Part shown: one piece after another, positions 1 through 5,429 of the stretch
Numbering within the stretch: position 1 is the stretch's first letter
Layout of the letters: each line of letters opens with the position of its first letter
DNA from: Bacteroidota bacterium
GTDB taxonomy: Bacteria; Bacteroidota; Bacteroidia; CAILMK01
Length of the DNA stretch: 12,449 nucleotides
NCBI GenBank assembly: GCA_013287095.1
Contig: JABDEJ010000062.1
Location: 889 to 13,337, forward strand
Reading direction: 5' to 3'
The notes under the pieces: generated by a model
Databases searched by the model: none
Told to the model about the DNA's origin: nothing
Seen by the model: the letters and a program-made list of their open reading frames with translations, nothing else
Translations under genes and position numbers: made by a program

Positions 1-34
1 TTTGCTTCGTCTTAGTATTAAATTTATTAGACTC

Positions 35-442
35 ATGAAAACAAAAGACATTAAACAAGAGGAACATTTCGAGGCATCACCTTCAGAAATATATGATGCC
101 ATTATGGACTCTAAAAAGCATGCACAGTTTACCGGTGCAGCTGCTAAGATTGACAACAAAGTCGGCGGCAGTTTTTCAGCGCATGACGGTTATATCACCG
201 GCAAAAACATCGAGCTTGTTCCCGGTAAAAAGATAGTACAAAGCTGGCATGCCGAGGAGGACCATTGGCCAGATGATTATTTTTCAAAGATCACCTTCGA
301 TCTGAAAGAAGATAAAAAGGGTGGCACAACTTTGAACTTCACCCATGAAGGTGTACCTGTAGAACATGCAGATTCTATTGAAGATGGGTGGGTAACCTAT
401 TATTGGGAGCCTTTGAGGGAAATGTTTGACAAGAGTCGATGA
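35..442 (+). CDS. SRPBCC / AHSA1-type domain protein
   Basis: A 135-aa cytosolic protein that looks like one complete START/Bet v1-like (SRPBCC, activator-of-Hsp90 homologue type) domain. Visible family features are the N-terminal strand and helix (EEHFEASPSEIYDAIMDSKKHAQFTG, residues about 9-34 region), the VGGSF...GYITGKNIELVPGKKIVQSW core where a GG turn and a W-ending strand are characteristic, and the C-terminal helix after EDGWVTYYWEPLREMF. The fold forms a hydrophobic cavity; the ligand or client cannot be told from sequence. The ATG at 35 is preferred over an in-frame TTG at 2 because the domain begins right after it and the extra 11 residues are unlike the family. The stop codon lies inside a perfect hairpin (432-464). 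The gene is on the same strand as the AI-2E-type gene downstream, with an 81-base gap; no functional link is evident. Confidence 0.88.
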   Translation: MKTKDIKQEEHFEASPSEIYDAIMDSKKHAQFTGAAAKIDNKVGGSFSAHDGYITGKNIELVPGKKIVQSWHAEEDHWPDDYFSKITFDLKEDKKGGTTLNFTHEGVPVEHADSIEDGWVTYYWEPLREMFDKSR

Positions 443-464
443 CTTTCCAAAAGTCATCGACTCT
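432..464 (+). terminator. Perfect 15-bp hairpin over the SRPBCC stop codon
   Basis: The arms AGAGTCGATGACTTT (432-446) and AAAGTCATCGACTCT (450-464) pair perfectly around a 3-base CCA loop. The TGA stop (440-442) of the preceding gene is inside the left arm. No T tract follows on either strand, so it is not a textbook intrinsic terminator. It could be an mRNA 3'-end stabiliser, a T-less terminator or a protein-binding dyad. The dyad itself is certain; the role is inference. Confidence 0.5.
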
Positions 465-482
465 ATGGATTGTCTGAATTCT

Positions 483-506
483 GCGTAAATTGCTTCCATT
501 TTACGT
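483..506 (+). other. Imperfect hairpin in the AI-2E gene leader
   Basis: GCGTAAATTG (483-492) can pair with CATTTTACGT (497-506) around a CTTC loop, with one T-T mismatch and one terminal G-T pair. It ends 17 bases before the proposed TTG start of the next gene, so it would sit in that gene's 5' leader or in the SRPBCC transcript's 3' tail. The pairing is visible; any function is speculative. Confidence 0.3.
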
Positions 507-523
507 AACACTCCATAGCTCCT

Positions 524-1636
524 TTGATCAGGCAAACGCACCGGCAATCACCACTTAATAAAATCGCAGCCATGTTGGTTATTACCATCGCGGCTGTTAC
601 GATATTATATTATGGCAAACCGATTTTATTGCCTCTGGCTTTTTCCGGCATTATCGCACTGCTGCTATATCCATTATGCCGCTTTTTCGAAAATATTGGG
701 TTTCCGCGCACTCTGGCGGTGCTTCTTTCCATGTTTATCCTGTTTTGTATCCTTAGCGGAATGGTCGTGTTGCTATCCACACAGATATATCGTTTTGAGG
801 ATGAACTCCCAGACTTGAAAGAAAGATTCAGTGATGCACTCAATGATTTCGAATGGTTCCTGTTTAAAAATTACAATATCCAGATCAATGCGGATCTGAG
901 TACCATGTTCCAGGGTTCTACTTCAAAGATTTTAGATTCAGGAGTTGAATTACTCGGCGGTACGATATCCACCCTGATTACTATCTTTAATTTTCTTGGT
1001 CTGCTTCCATTTTATGTATTCCTGATTCTCTTATACCGCTCTTCATTCAAAGAATTTTTCCTGAATATCACTCCGAATGACAAACATAGAATCGTTCTCA
1101 GGATTCTTTATCAGTCACAAAAAGTGGTTCAGAACTATATAATAGGACTTCTTACAGTAATGTCTATCGTGGCGATCCTTACGTCAACTTCACTTTTTAT
1201 TATTGGCGTTGATGATGCCATCTTTTTTGGCTGCCTTGCGGCTGTTTTGATGGTCATCCCATATCTGGGCCTCATCATTGGGGCATTATTGCCCGCTATC
1301 TATGCACTTCTTACCAAAGACAGTGGGTGGTATGCCTTTGCCGTTATTGTATCTTTTGCTTTTATCCAGTTTATGGAGGGAAATATCATTACGCCAAAAA
1401 TTACAGGTGGCAGGGTAAATATCAATCCATTAGCTGCCATTATTGCTTTGGTGGCGGGAGGGTATTTATGGGGTATGGGCGGACTTATTATTTCCCTTCC
1501 TTTTGTCGCCATGCTTAAAGTGATTCTCAGTAATGTTCCTTCGCTACAGCATTATGGGGTTTTGCTTGGCACTGAAATTTATAGCAAGAAAAACAGGAGA
1601 AAGATCAAGGCTGGGCGCGCGATCAGTAACAATTAA
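524..1636 (+). CDS. AI-2E family transporter (PerM/YdiK type)
   Basis: A 370-aa polytopic inner-membrane protein of the AI-2E/PerM exporter family (PF01594). Hydrophobic helices occur at about residues 13-30, 34-50, 63-88, 145-172, 205-228, 233-262, 266-283 and 300-335. Between helices 3 and 4 lies the soluble region (about 90-145, starting TQIYRFEDELPDLKERF) usual for the family. The segment FIQFMEGNIITPKITGGRVNINPLA matches the conserved Q-x(4)-N-x-I-x-P-x(3)-G pattern. Family members transport varied small solutes; the AI-2 name comes from E. coli TqsA and does not show quorum sensing here. The start is a TTG; an in-frame stop at 506-508 prevents a much longer protein, and the next in-frame ATG (572) would cut into the first helix. 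No clear ribosome binding site is seen. It ends one base before the convergent small membrane gene. Confidence 0.88.
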   Translation: MIRQTHRQSPLNKIAAMLVITIAAVTILYYGKPILLPLAFSGIIALLLYPLCRFFENIGFPRTLAVLLSMFILFCILSGMVVLLSTQIYRFEDELPDLKERFSDALNDFEWFLFKNYNIQINADLSTMFQGSTSKILDSGVELLGGTISTLITIFNFLGLLPFYVFLILLYRSSFKEFFLNITPNDKHRIVLRILYQSQKVVQNYIIGLLTVMSIVAILTSTSLFIIGVDDAIFFGCLAAVLMVIPYLGLIIGALLPAIYALLTKDSGWYAFAVIVSFAFIQFMEGNIITPKITGGRVNINPLAAIIALVAGGYLWGMGGLIISLPFVAMLKVILSNVPSLQHYGVLLGTEIYSKKNRRKIKAGRAISNN

Positions 1637-1637
1637 T

Positions 1638-1811
1638 TCATTCCCCGACCGGAGTTTTGAGACGCACAAGCCTGATAATAATGGCAATAGCTGCAATAAG
1701 AAGCAGATAATGAATCACAAATACATGGCCCCAGGTAGAATGAAAGCCAATAAAGCCAATGACCCACATTATTATGAGTATTCCGGCTATGATGTAAAGG
1801 AGGTTATTCAT
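1638..1811 (-). CDS. lmo0937-type small two-helix membrane protein
   Basis: A 57-aa peptide beginning MNNLLYIIAGILIIMWVIGFIGFH, followed by a short polar turn and a second helix (HYLLLIAAIAIIIRLVRL). Length, the LLY-I-A start, the W-x-IGF-GFH motif and the basic end match the small lmo0937/DUF5670 family of inner-membrane peptides that are widespread near stress genes in Bacteroidota. No biochemical role is known. An ATG three codons upstream (1820) is possible, but MNNLLY is the usual family start. It is the last gene of the minus-strand cluster, 23 bases after the 121-aa gene, and its stop lies one base from the stop of the convergent AI-2E gene, so no room exists for separate terminators. 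Confidence 0.78.
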   Translation of the reverse strand: MNNLLYIIAGILIIMWVIGFIGFHSTWGHVFVIHYLLLIAAIAIIIRLVRLKTPVGE

Positions 1812-1834
1812 GGATATCATTCGCCAAAGTTAAA

Positions 1835-2200
1835 CTAACTTTTACCGAAGCCTTTTTTGATGCCTTTGTTCAATAAAATCAGCGCAGCCGTCTCCACTAT
1901 TCCCAAAGCCATTGTCCTGATTCGCTGTTTTTTTTCTTCGGCAGGATCGACAGGTTTGTTAGGGGCCGTTTTTTCTCCGAAAACAGATTTCAGTATAAAA
2001 TTGATGGGGACTCCGGTAATTTTGGATTTCATAAGGACATCAGGGATAATTGAAGTTACGGCACGATGTATCAATGCCCATGGTTGTACTGCCCTTTTTA
2101 TCATGTCCGCGTCATTCATTAAAGAAGCAGTAATGAGCCCAGCCTCGTTTTGAAGACGTATTTTTTCGCTTCTCAGACTATCTAAACTAGTTATTTTCAT
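1835..2200 (-). CDS. Uncharacterised 121-aa protein in the holin-like cluster
   Basis: I do not recognise a named family with certainty. The protein opens with a charged helix (LDSLRSEKIRLQNEAGLI), has a central helix around PWALIHRAVTSIIPDVLMKS, a proline/charged linker (KTAPNKPVDPAEEKKQR) and a C-terminal amphipathic or membrane-associated helix (MALGIVETAALILLNKGIKKGFGKS). Its first 14 bases overlap the end of the holin-like gene, so the two are probably translationally coupled. Size, helical charged N-terminus and position after a YqjE-like protein resemble E. coli YqjK, but this is an analogy from layout rather than a demonstrated homology. It may be a peripheral membrane partner of the gene upstream. 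Confidence 0.72.
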   Translation of the reverse strand: MKITSLDSLRSEKIRLQNEAGLITASLMNDADMIKRAVQPWALIHRAVTSIIPDVLMKSKITGVPINFILKSVFGEKTAPNKPVDPAEEKKQRIRTMALGIVETAALILLNKGIKKGFGKS

Positions 2201-2567
2201 CGGTTTCTAAACTTTTTGTAAGGACTTTGATGATCCAATTGCCTACCGGTTTGAATATTAATGCTTTACGGGTCACCAGGATAAAAAGTGCCAGAACAAG
2301 GTTAAAAAAAGCTACTATGGAAAATCCATAGGTCATTCTGCCCATGGCTTCTCCAATGGCAATGGCCGCCGTTATATTTGCAAATATCCAGAACAACAGA
2401 ATCGCCAGGGATATAACCATCACAAAAACAACCGACTGTGCTACTTTGGCCGTATATTCTATGGTAGATAATTTGAAATATTCAAGCCTGTTTTTCAGGT
2501 ATTCTGAGACATGCTTTTTGATATTTTCAAATTCTAATTTAGGCTCCTCATTCAATGATTCTTCCAT
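2187..2567 (-). CDS. Holin-3-6 / YqjE-like (DUF1469) membrane protein
   Basis: A 126-aa protein with a charged N-terminal helix (EFENIKKHVSEYLKNRLEYFKL, residues 12-33), two hydrophobic helices (about 46-71 and 82-101) joined by a short Gly-rich turn, and a basic C-terminal segment. This is the architecture of the Phage_holin_3_6 family, to which E. coli YqjE belongs. The name is historical: chromosomal members sit in stress clusters and are not associated with lysis. No endolysin or phage gene lies nearby. ATG at 2567 is the only good start; it is 24 bases downstream of the T tract of the ytxH-like gene's terminator, so its own promoter would have to overlap that terminator or transcription must read through it. 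It overlaps the next gene by 14 bases. Confidence 0.82.
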   Translation of the reverse strand: MEESLNEEPKLEFENIKKHVSEYLKNRLEYFKLSTIEYTAKVAQSVVFVMVISLAILLFWIFANITAAIAIGEAMGRMTYGFSIVAFFNLVLALFILVTRKALIFKPVGNWIIKVLTKSLETDENN

Positions 2568-2590
2568 GAGAATATTTTAATAGGGTGTAT

Positions 2591-2627
2591 TAAAAAAAAA
2601 GCTAAGATACTACATTATCTTAGCTTT
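2591..2627 (-). terminator. Intrinsic terminator after the YtxH-like gene
   Basis: On the minus strand a perfect 12-bp stem (AAAGCTAAGATA / TATCTTAGCTTT at 2598-2609 and 2616-2627, 6-base loop) is followed directly by nine Ts and then an A. It starts 40 bases after the YtxH-like stop. This is the clearest intrinsic terminator in the window. Because the holin-like gene starts right after it on the same strand, it may act as a partial terminator or attenuator. Confidence 0.88.
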
Positions 2628-2667
2628 ATGAACTGATTTACGTCAGTAAAAGAATATCTTTTGCAGT

Positions 2668-3027
2668 TCAGGCATTGTTCGCTTTGGCATCAGGTGTTTT
2701 GGCACTTGTTTTCATGTTTGCCAAAGCCTCATCTTTTATGCGATCAGCCCCGGAAATAGCCTGACCTAATTTATCGCCCAATTTATCAATTCCCTGTTTA
2801 ATGGAATCCGTTACACCATCTTTTAATCTGGCAGCGCTGTCTGAAATTACTTTACGGGTTTCAAGTCCATTTTTTGGTGTAAGCAACATAGCAGTTACTG
2901 CGCCGGCCGCTGCACCTGCTGCAATGGCAACCAAAGTTTTTGCTGTTGAATTGTTAGTTTTGTTATAGGTATTCGTATCGTTTGGTTGGCCTGGATCGTT
3001 TGGAAATGATTGATTCGTGTTTTTCAT
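2668..3027 (-). CDS. YtxH-domain protein
   Basis: A 119-aa protein of the YtxH-like family (PF12732). A polar N-terminus rich in Asn, Thr and Pro (1-26) leads into a small-residue membrane helix (LVAIAAGAAAGAVTAMLL, about 31-48), then the hallmark TPKNG-ETRK motif and a long amphipathic, coiled-coil-like helix (VISDSAARLKDGVTDSIKQGIDKLGDKLGQAI). Family members are associated with general stress responses and the envelope; the molecular role is unknown. The ATG at 3027 is preceded by an A/T-rich tract and no Shine-Dalgarno sequence, as is common in Bacteroidota. It is the first gene of the minus-strand cluster and is transcribed divergently from the 108-aa gene. Confidence 0.85.
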   Translation of the reverse strand: MKNTNQSFPNDPGQPNDTNTYNKTNNSTAKTLVAIAAGAAAGAVTAMLLTPKNGLETRKVISDSAARLKDGVTDSIKQGIDKLGDKLGQAISGADRIKDEALANMKTSAKTPDAKANNA

Positions 3028-3129
3028 AAATTTTATTTTTTTTGAAATGGTTAATGTAGTAATAACAAGATTATGTCCGGAAAGTTTGAGAAATTGAAAT
3101 ATAAATATGGTGCAAACTGTGGCGAACGT

Positions 3130-3160
3130 GGTAAACTTAAAGTTTCTAAATTTGTTTACC
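3130..3160 (+). promoter_or_regulatory. -7-like element flanked by an inverted repeat
   Basis: TAAATTTG at 3147-3154 matches the Bacteroidota -7 consensus TAnnTTTG exactly and lies 23 bases before the ATG at 3177. No good TTTG/TTG -33 box is seen at the normal distance. The 7-base arms GGTAAAC (3130-3136) and GTTTACC (3154-3160) bracket it, and an inner dyad AAACTT-A-AAGTTT occupies 3133-3145. This arrangement could be an operator over a promoter in the divergent region, but AT richness makes short dyads easy to find by chance. Confidence 0.4.
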
Positions 3161-3176
3161 TCTTAAATATAGAATT

Positions 3177-3503
3177 ATGGCCTCAAACACAAATATGGAT
3201 ACCCTTTCTGAAAGGATGACTGAATTAAAAGAAAAAGGTTACAGGGAAGAATTTAAAATTTCCGGTAATTCTTTACGAACAAATGACGGCACCCATTCGT
3301 ATTCGCCCAAACAGATCAGAATAAACGAGCATTTCAGGTTTGAGGGAGAGTCTGACCCGGCAGACATGACGGTTCTTTATGCCATTGAAACTGATAGTGG
3401 GATAAAGGGGTTATTAATAGATGCTTTCGGAGTATACAGCGATCCAGAAGATTCAGCCTTCATGCAAAAGATCAGGGAATTGCATAAGGGCAATATTTAC
3501 TAA
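3177..3503 (+). CDS. Conserved 108-aa Bacteroidota protein
   Basis: A soluble acidic 108-aa protein with no signal peptide or membrane helix. It has the features of a small Bacteroidota family: a start with DTLSERMTELKEKGYREEF, then the INEHFRFEGESDPADMTVLYAI segment and the GIKGLLIDAFGVYSDP motif near the end. Relatives are frequently labelled phosphoribosylpyrophosphate synthetase in databases. It is a third of the length of a real PRPP synthase and lacks the PRPP-binding DDxxxTGGT-type motif, so that name should not be carried over. True function is unknown. The ATG at 3177 follows a possible promoter (3147-3154). It converges on secG with an 18-base gap. Divergence from the YtxH-like gene hints at shared stress regulation, which is inference. 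Confidence 0.8.
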   Translation: MASNTNMDTLSERMTELKEKGYREEFKISGNSLRTNDGTHSYSPKQIRINEHFRFEGESDPADMTVLYAIETDSGIKGLLIDAFGVYSDPEDSAFMQKIRELHKGNIY

Positions 3504-3521
3504 GCTGCAAAAAGAAACAGA

Positions 3522-3959
3522 TTATTTGTGAGGCGCAGGTACCGGTGCATCAGCTGGCATTGGTGGTGGAGCAATTGGTTTATCACCCCCATTGCTATTT
3601 GGTTTTGCATTGCCATTAGAAGGAGCAGCCTGACCAGGTTTTGCAGGAGCGGCAGCCTTCGGTTTTGCTGGGGCATAAGCAGGAGCTTCGGCACCCTCAG
3701 TCCTTGATTTAAAAACTTTTTCAGGGCCACCAGTGGGAGAGCCTGTCAGAAAATATGTTATAACCACAACGGCAAGTATGCCAATGCCGAAATACCAGGT
3801 AGATTTTTCAAGAAAATCAGCGGTTTGTCTTGCGCCCAGAAACTGGCTCGCACCAGCTCCGATGTTAGATAAGCCTCCTCCTTTTGGGTTTTGTGCCAAT
3901 ATAATGACAACTAACAGGCAACAGGCAATGATGATTAATATTAAAAGTAGTGTAAGCAT
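3522..3959 (-). CDS. secG: Protein translocase subunit SecG
   Basis: A 145-aa SecG, the accessory inner-membrane subunit that stabilises the SecYEG channel and helps SecA-driven export. The first helix is residues 2-22 (LTLLLILIIIACCLLVVIILAQ). The conserved cytosolic loop follows, with QNPKGGGLSN-IGAG-SQFLGARQTADFLEKSTW (about 23-55), and the second helix is about 55-72. After it comes a 70-residue Ala/Pro/Asn/Gly-rich low-complexity tail ending PAPHK; such extensions are common in Bacteroidota SecG and are probably disordered and periplasmic or cytosolic depending on topology. The start ATG shares its A with the TAA stop of the TPR reading frame (TAATG), so translation is likely coupled. 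It is the last gene of the miaB operon. No terminator is visible in the 18 bases before the convergent gene. Confidence 0.96.
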   Translation of the reverse strand: MLTLLLILIIIACCLLVVIILAQNPKGGGLSNIGAGASQFLGARQTADFLEKSTWYFGIGILAVVVITYFLTGSPTGGPEKVFKSRTEGAEAPAYAPAKPKAAAPAKPGQAAPSNGNAKPNSNGGDKPIAPPPMPADAPVPAPHK

Positions 3960-4396
3960 TAAAAAGTCCCTTCAGATTGTATTTCGCTAATTCTCCCTGC
4001 AAAGTAAGCGCTTTTTTCCGGGTATTTCAAAATTAATTGTTGAAATATTTCTATGGCCCTGCTTTTAAGGCTTTGTTTTAAATAGATATTGGCAAGGGTT
4101 TCAGTGGCAATATTGTGATCTTCCATCACGCTCAGCTTCGCCATATCTTCTGGCTTATACATCTTGGATTGTTGCGGCCTTATTTTAGGTTCTGTTTGTA
4201 TAAATTTGGAAATCAGGTCAATAGAATCAGGATTTTTTGCGGAAACCTCTAATTTTTTTTCCGGGATTTTCCCATTACCCTCACTTTTTTTGTTTGATTC
4301 GAGGACATCGAGCCAGTCGGAAAAACTTTTTTTACCGGAGAGAGGATCCGGAAGTTCCTGATCAATTGGCGATTCATTCTCAATGAGCCTTTTGTT
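3959..4396 (-). CDS. TPR protein, C-terminal part in the -1 frame
   Basis: This open frame continues the 4249-4920 gene after a one-base shift at the A10 tract and has no good start of its own before an ATG at 4162. Read from the tract it gives about 145 residues: NKRLIENESPIDQELPDPL, then a SFSDWLDVLE motif, a charged linker, and DLISKFIQTEPKI, all typical of the middle of the Bacteroidota TPR protein found between lptE and secG. It ends with a TPR-type helix pair (ATETLANIYLKQSLKSRAIE / LILKYPEKSAYFAGRI). Continuity of family-like sequence through the whole 4396-4162 stretch shows that it is real coding sequence and that the short ORF from 4162 alone would be an artefact. The TAA stop overlaps the secG ATG by one base. 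Confidence 0.8.
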   Translation of the reverse strand, partial: NKRLIENESPIDQELPDPLSGKKSFSDWLDVLESNKKSEGNGKIPEKKLEVSAKNPDSIDLISKFIQTEPKIRPQQSKMYKPEDMAKLSVMEDHNIATETLANIYLKQSLKSRAIEIFQQLILKYPEKSAYFAGRISEIQSEGTF

Positions 4397-4920
4397 TTTT
4401 TTTTGTAGTATTGACCAAAATAATCGCTGACAGGATATTGAAACAGGTCAAAAGTAGATATTCCTTGTTGTTTTTCTTTGTATATTTCAGCTGTGGTTTC
4501 AATGGAAGGTTTAACTTGTTCCAGCTCTCTTTCTACTAAAACCGGAGGCATGGATTCCATTAAAATGACCTTTTCTGATTGGTTTTCCTGTATTTCCGGG
4601 ATCTGAGTTGGTTCAATAACAGGTTCCTTCGCAGATATGGATTCGCTGGTTTCAAAAGCTTTCAAATATTCCGGGGCCGGTTTTTCAGAACTATGAATAT
4701 AGTTGAACAGTATTTCCCTGTCTCCAACGTAAGCGGCACTGATCTTAAGGTTTTTGTCGAAATAGATGCTGTTTTCATCATGCAACATCTTGGATAACAT
4801 GATGTAAGGAGTAGAAAAATAGGGAAAACTTTGGATAAGTTCATTCACTACGCCCAGGTCTGAATTGTATTTTAGACTCTCGGGTGATAAGATAATTTCG
4901 TTTACCCTTTGTTTATTCAT
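4249..4920 (-). CDS. TPR protein, N-terminal part before the frameshift
   Basis: A 223-aa reading frame whose first 175 residues are the N-terminal half of a tetratricopeptide-type protein conserved between lptE and secG in Bacteroidota. Recognisable parts are the N-terminal VNELIQSFPYFSTPYIMLSKML helix pair and the KISAAYVGDREILFNYI repeat-like segment (about 58-74), then a long acidic, proline-containing linker and DLFQYPVSDYFGQYYKKK. After the A10 run at 4395-4404 the zero frame gives 48 unrelated basic residues (TKGSLRMNRQL...RKKN) and stops. A -1 shift restores a 320-aa protein that ends exactly at the secG coupling site. Either the sequence lacks one A, the gene is mutated, or both a short and a long product are made by slippage. 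The start ATG overlaps the lptE stop as TAATG. The biochemical role of the family is unknown. Confidence 0.82.
   Translation of the reverse strand: MNKQRVNEIILSPESLKYNSDLGVVNELIQSFPYFSTPYIMLSKMLHDENSIYFDKNLKISAAYVGDREILFNYIHSSEKPAPEYLKAFETSESISAKEPVIEPTQIPEIQENQSEKVILMESMPPVLVERELEQVKPSIETTAEIYKEKQQGISTFDLFQYPVSDYFGQYYKKKTKGSLRMNRQLIRNFRILSPVKKVFPTGSMSSNQTKKVRVMGKSRKKN
4395..4404 (-). other. A10 slip site in the TPR gene
   Basis: Ten consecutive As on the coding strand (Ts on plus) are read as AAA AAA AAA A-CA in the zero frame. A -1 slip gives AAA AAA AAA AAC AAA AGG and opens the downstream frame. The run contains the A-AAA-AAA heptamer pattern known from -1 ribosomal frameshifting, and runs of nine or more As are known to cause RNA polymerase slippage, as in Thermus dnaX. 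A homopolymer sequencing error is an equally simple explanation. Confidence 0.7.
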
Positions 4921-5429
4921 TACCAGTCCAATGCGGTTTTACTATATATATCCTGGATGATTTTCGTGCTGATATCGGCGTTCAGCGTACTCGCCACATC
5001 TGACAGGTTTTTACTGTTGTCGTAATCCTCATAGTTGGAAAAGGATTGATCAAAGTTCTTCTTCTTGTCCAGTTTATCCTCAAACTTCACATCAATGGCA
5101 ATGGTAAGCCGTGTTGATTGAGCTTTGTTATCACTTGAAATGGCAACCGGGGCTGTGCTATAGCTACTGATATATCCGCTAAAAGTCCAGTCACCGTCCT
5201 GGTCTACCAGTTCCAGCTTCGATTCTTTCAGGAATTTGTCCTTAAGTGCTTCTGTAAATACCTGGCTCAGGTTTGGGTCTGCAAGGGTTGCCTTGTTGTT
5301 AAAATAGTTGATTGTGACTGTTTTAGCATCCAAAGGCCCACCTCCGGTAAGTGAATATTGGACAGAACCACAACTTGAAAATGCTAATGGTGAAGCAACT
5401 ATGCTAAAATAAAATATCAATCTATTCAT
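4920..5429 (-). CDS. lptE: LptE-family LPS-assembly lipoprotein
   Basis: A 169-aa outer-membrane lipoprotein of the LptE family (PF04390), which plugs the LptD barrel and helps deliver lipopolysaccharide to the cell surface. A short signal peptide (NRLIFYFSIVASPLAF) ends in a lipobox-like F-S-S-C with Cys20 as the lipid attachment residue; Phe at -3 is unusual but tolerated in Bacteroidota. The mature protein starts GSVQYSLTGGGPLDAKTVTINYFNNKA, the family's signature N-terminal strand, followed by a helix with the TEALKDKFLKES motif and the GDWTFSGYISSYSTAP strand. Start and stop are both TAATG junctions, with the regulator upstream and the TPR gene downstream. The position between the regulator and the Sec subunit is conserved across the phylum. 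Confidence 0.9.
   Translation of the reverse strand: MNRLIFYFSIVASPLAFSSCGSVQYSLTGGGPLDAKTVTINYFNNKATLADPNLSQVFTEALKDKFLKESKLELVDQDGDWTFSGYISSYSTAPVAISSDNKAQSTRLTIAIDVKFEDKLDKKKNFDQSFSNYEDYDNSKNLSDVASTLNADISTKIIQDIYSKTALDW

Noticed and set aside
284..547. An 87-aa minus-strand frame across the SRPBCC end and the AI-2E start
   Set aside because: It is antisense to two supported genes and runs through the intergenic hairpins; no coding signature.
524..1636. Quorum-sensing AI-2 exporter
   Set aside because: The family name reflects one E. coli member. No luxS, lsr or other signalling gene is visible, so substrate is left open.
1533..1838. A 101-aa plus-strand frame over the AI-2E end and the small membrane gene
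   Set aside because: It overlaps two recognisable genes, has no recognisable domain and contains no plausible independent start signal.
2187..2567. A prophage lysis gene (holin)
   Set aside because: No endolysin, tail or integrase genes are near; the neighbouring YtxH-like and lmo0937-type genes indicate the chromosomal YqjE-type stress setting.
2690..2725. A -24/-12 sigma-54 promoter suggested by TTGGCAC
   Set aside because: It lies inside the YtxH-like coding region, faces no gene start and lacks a correctly spaced GC element.
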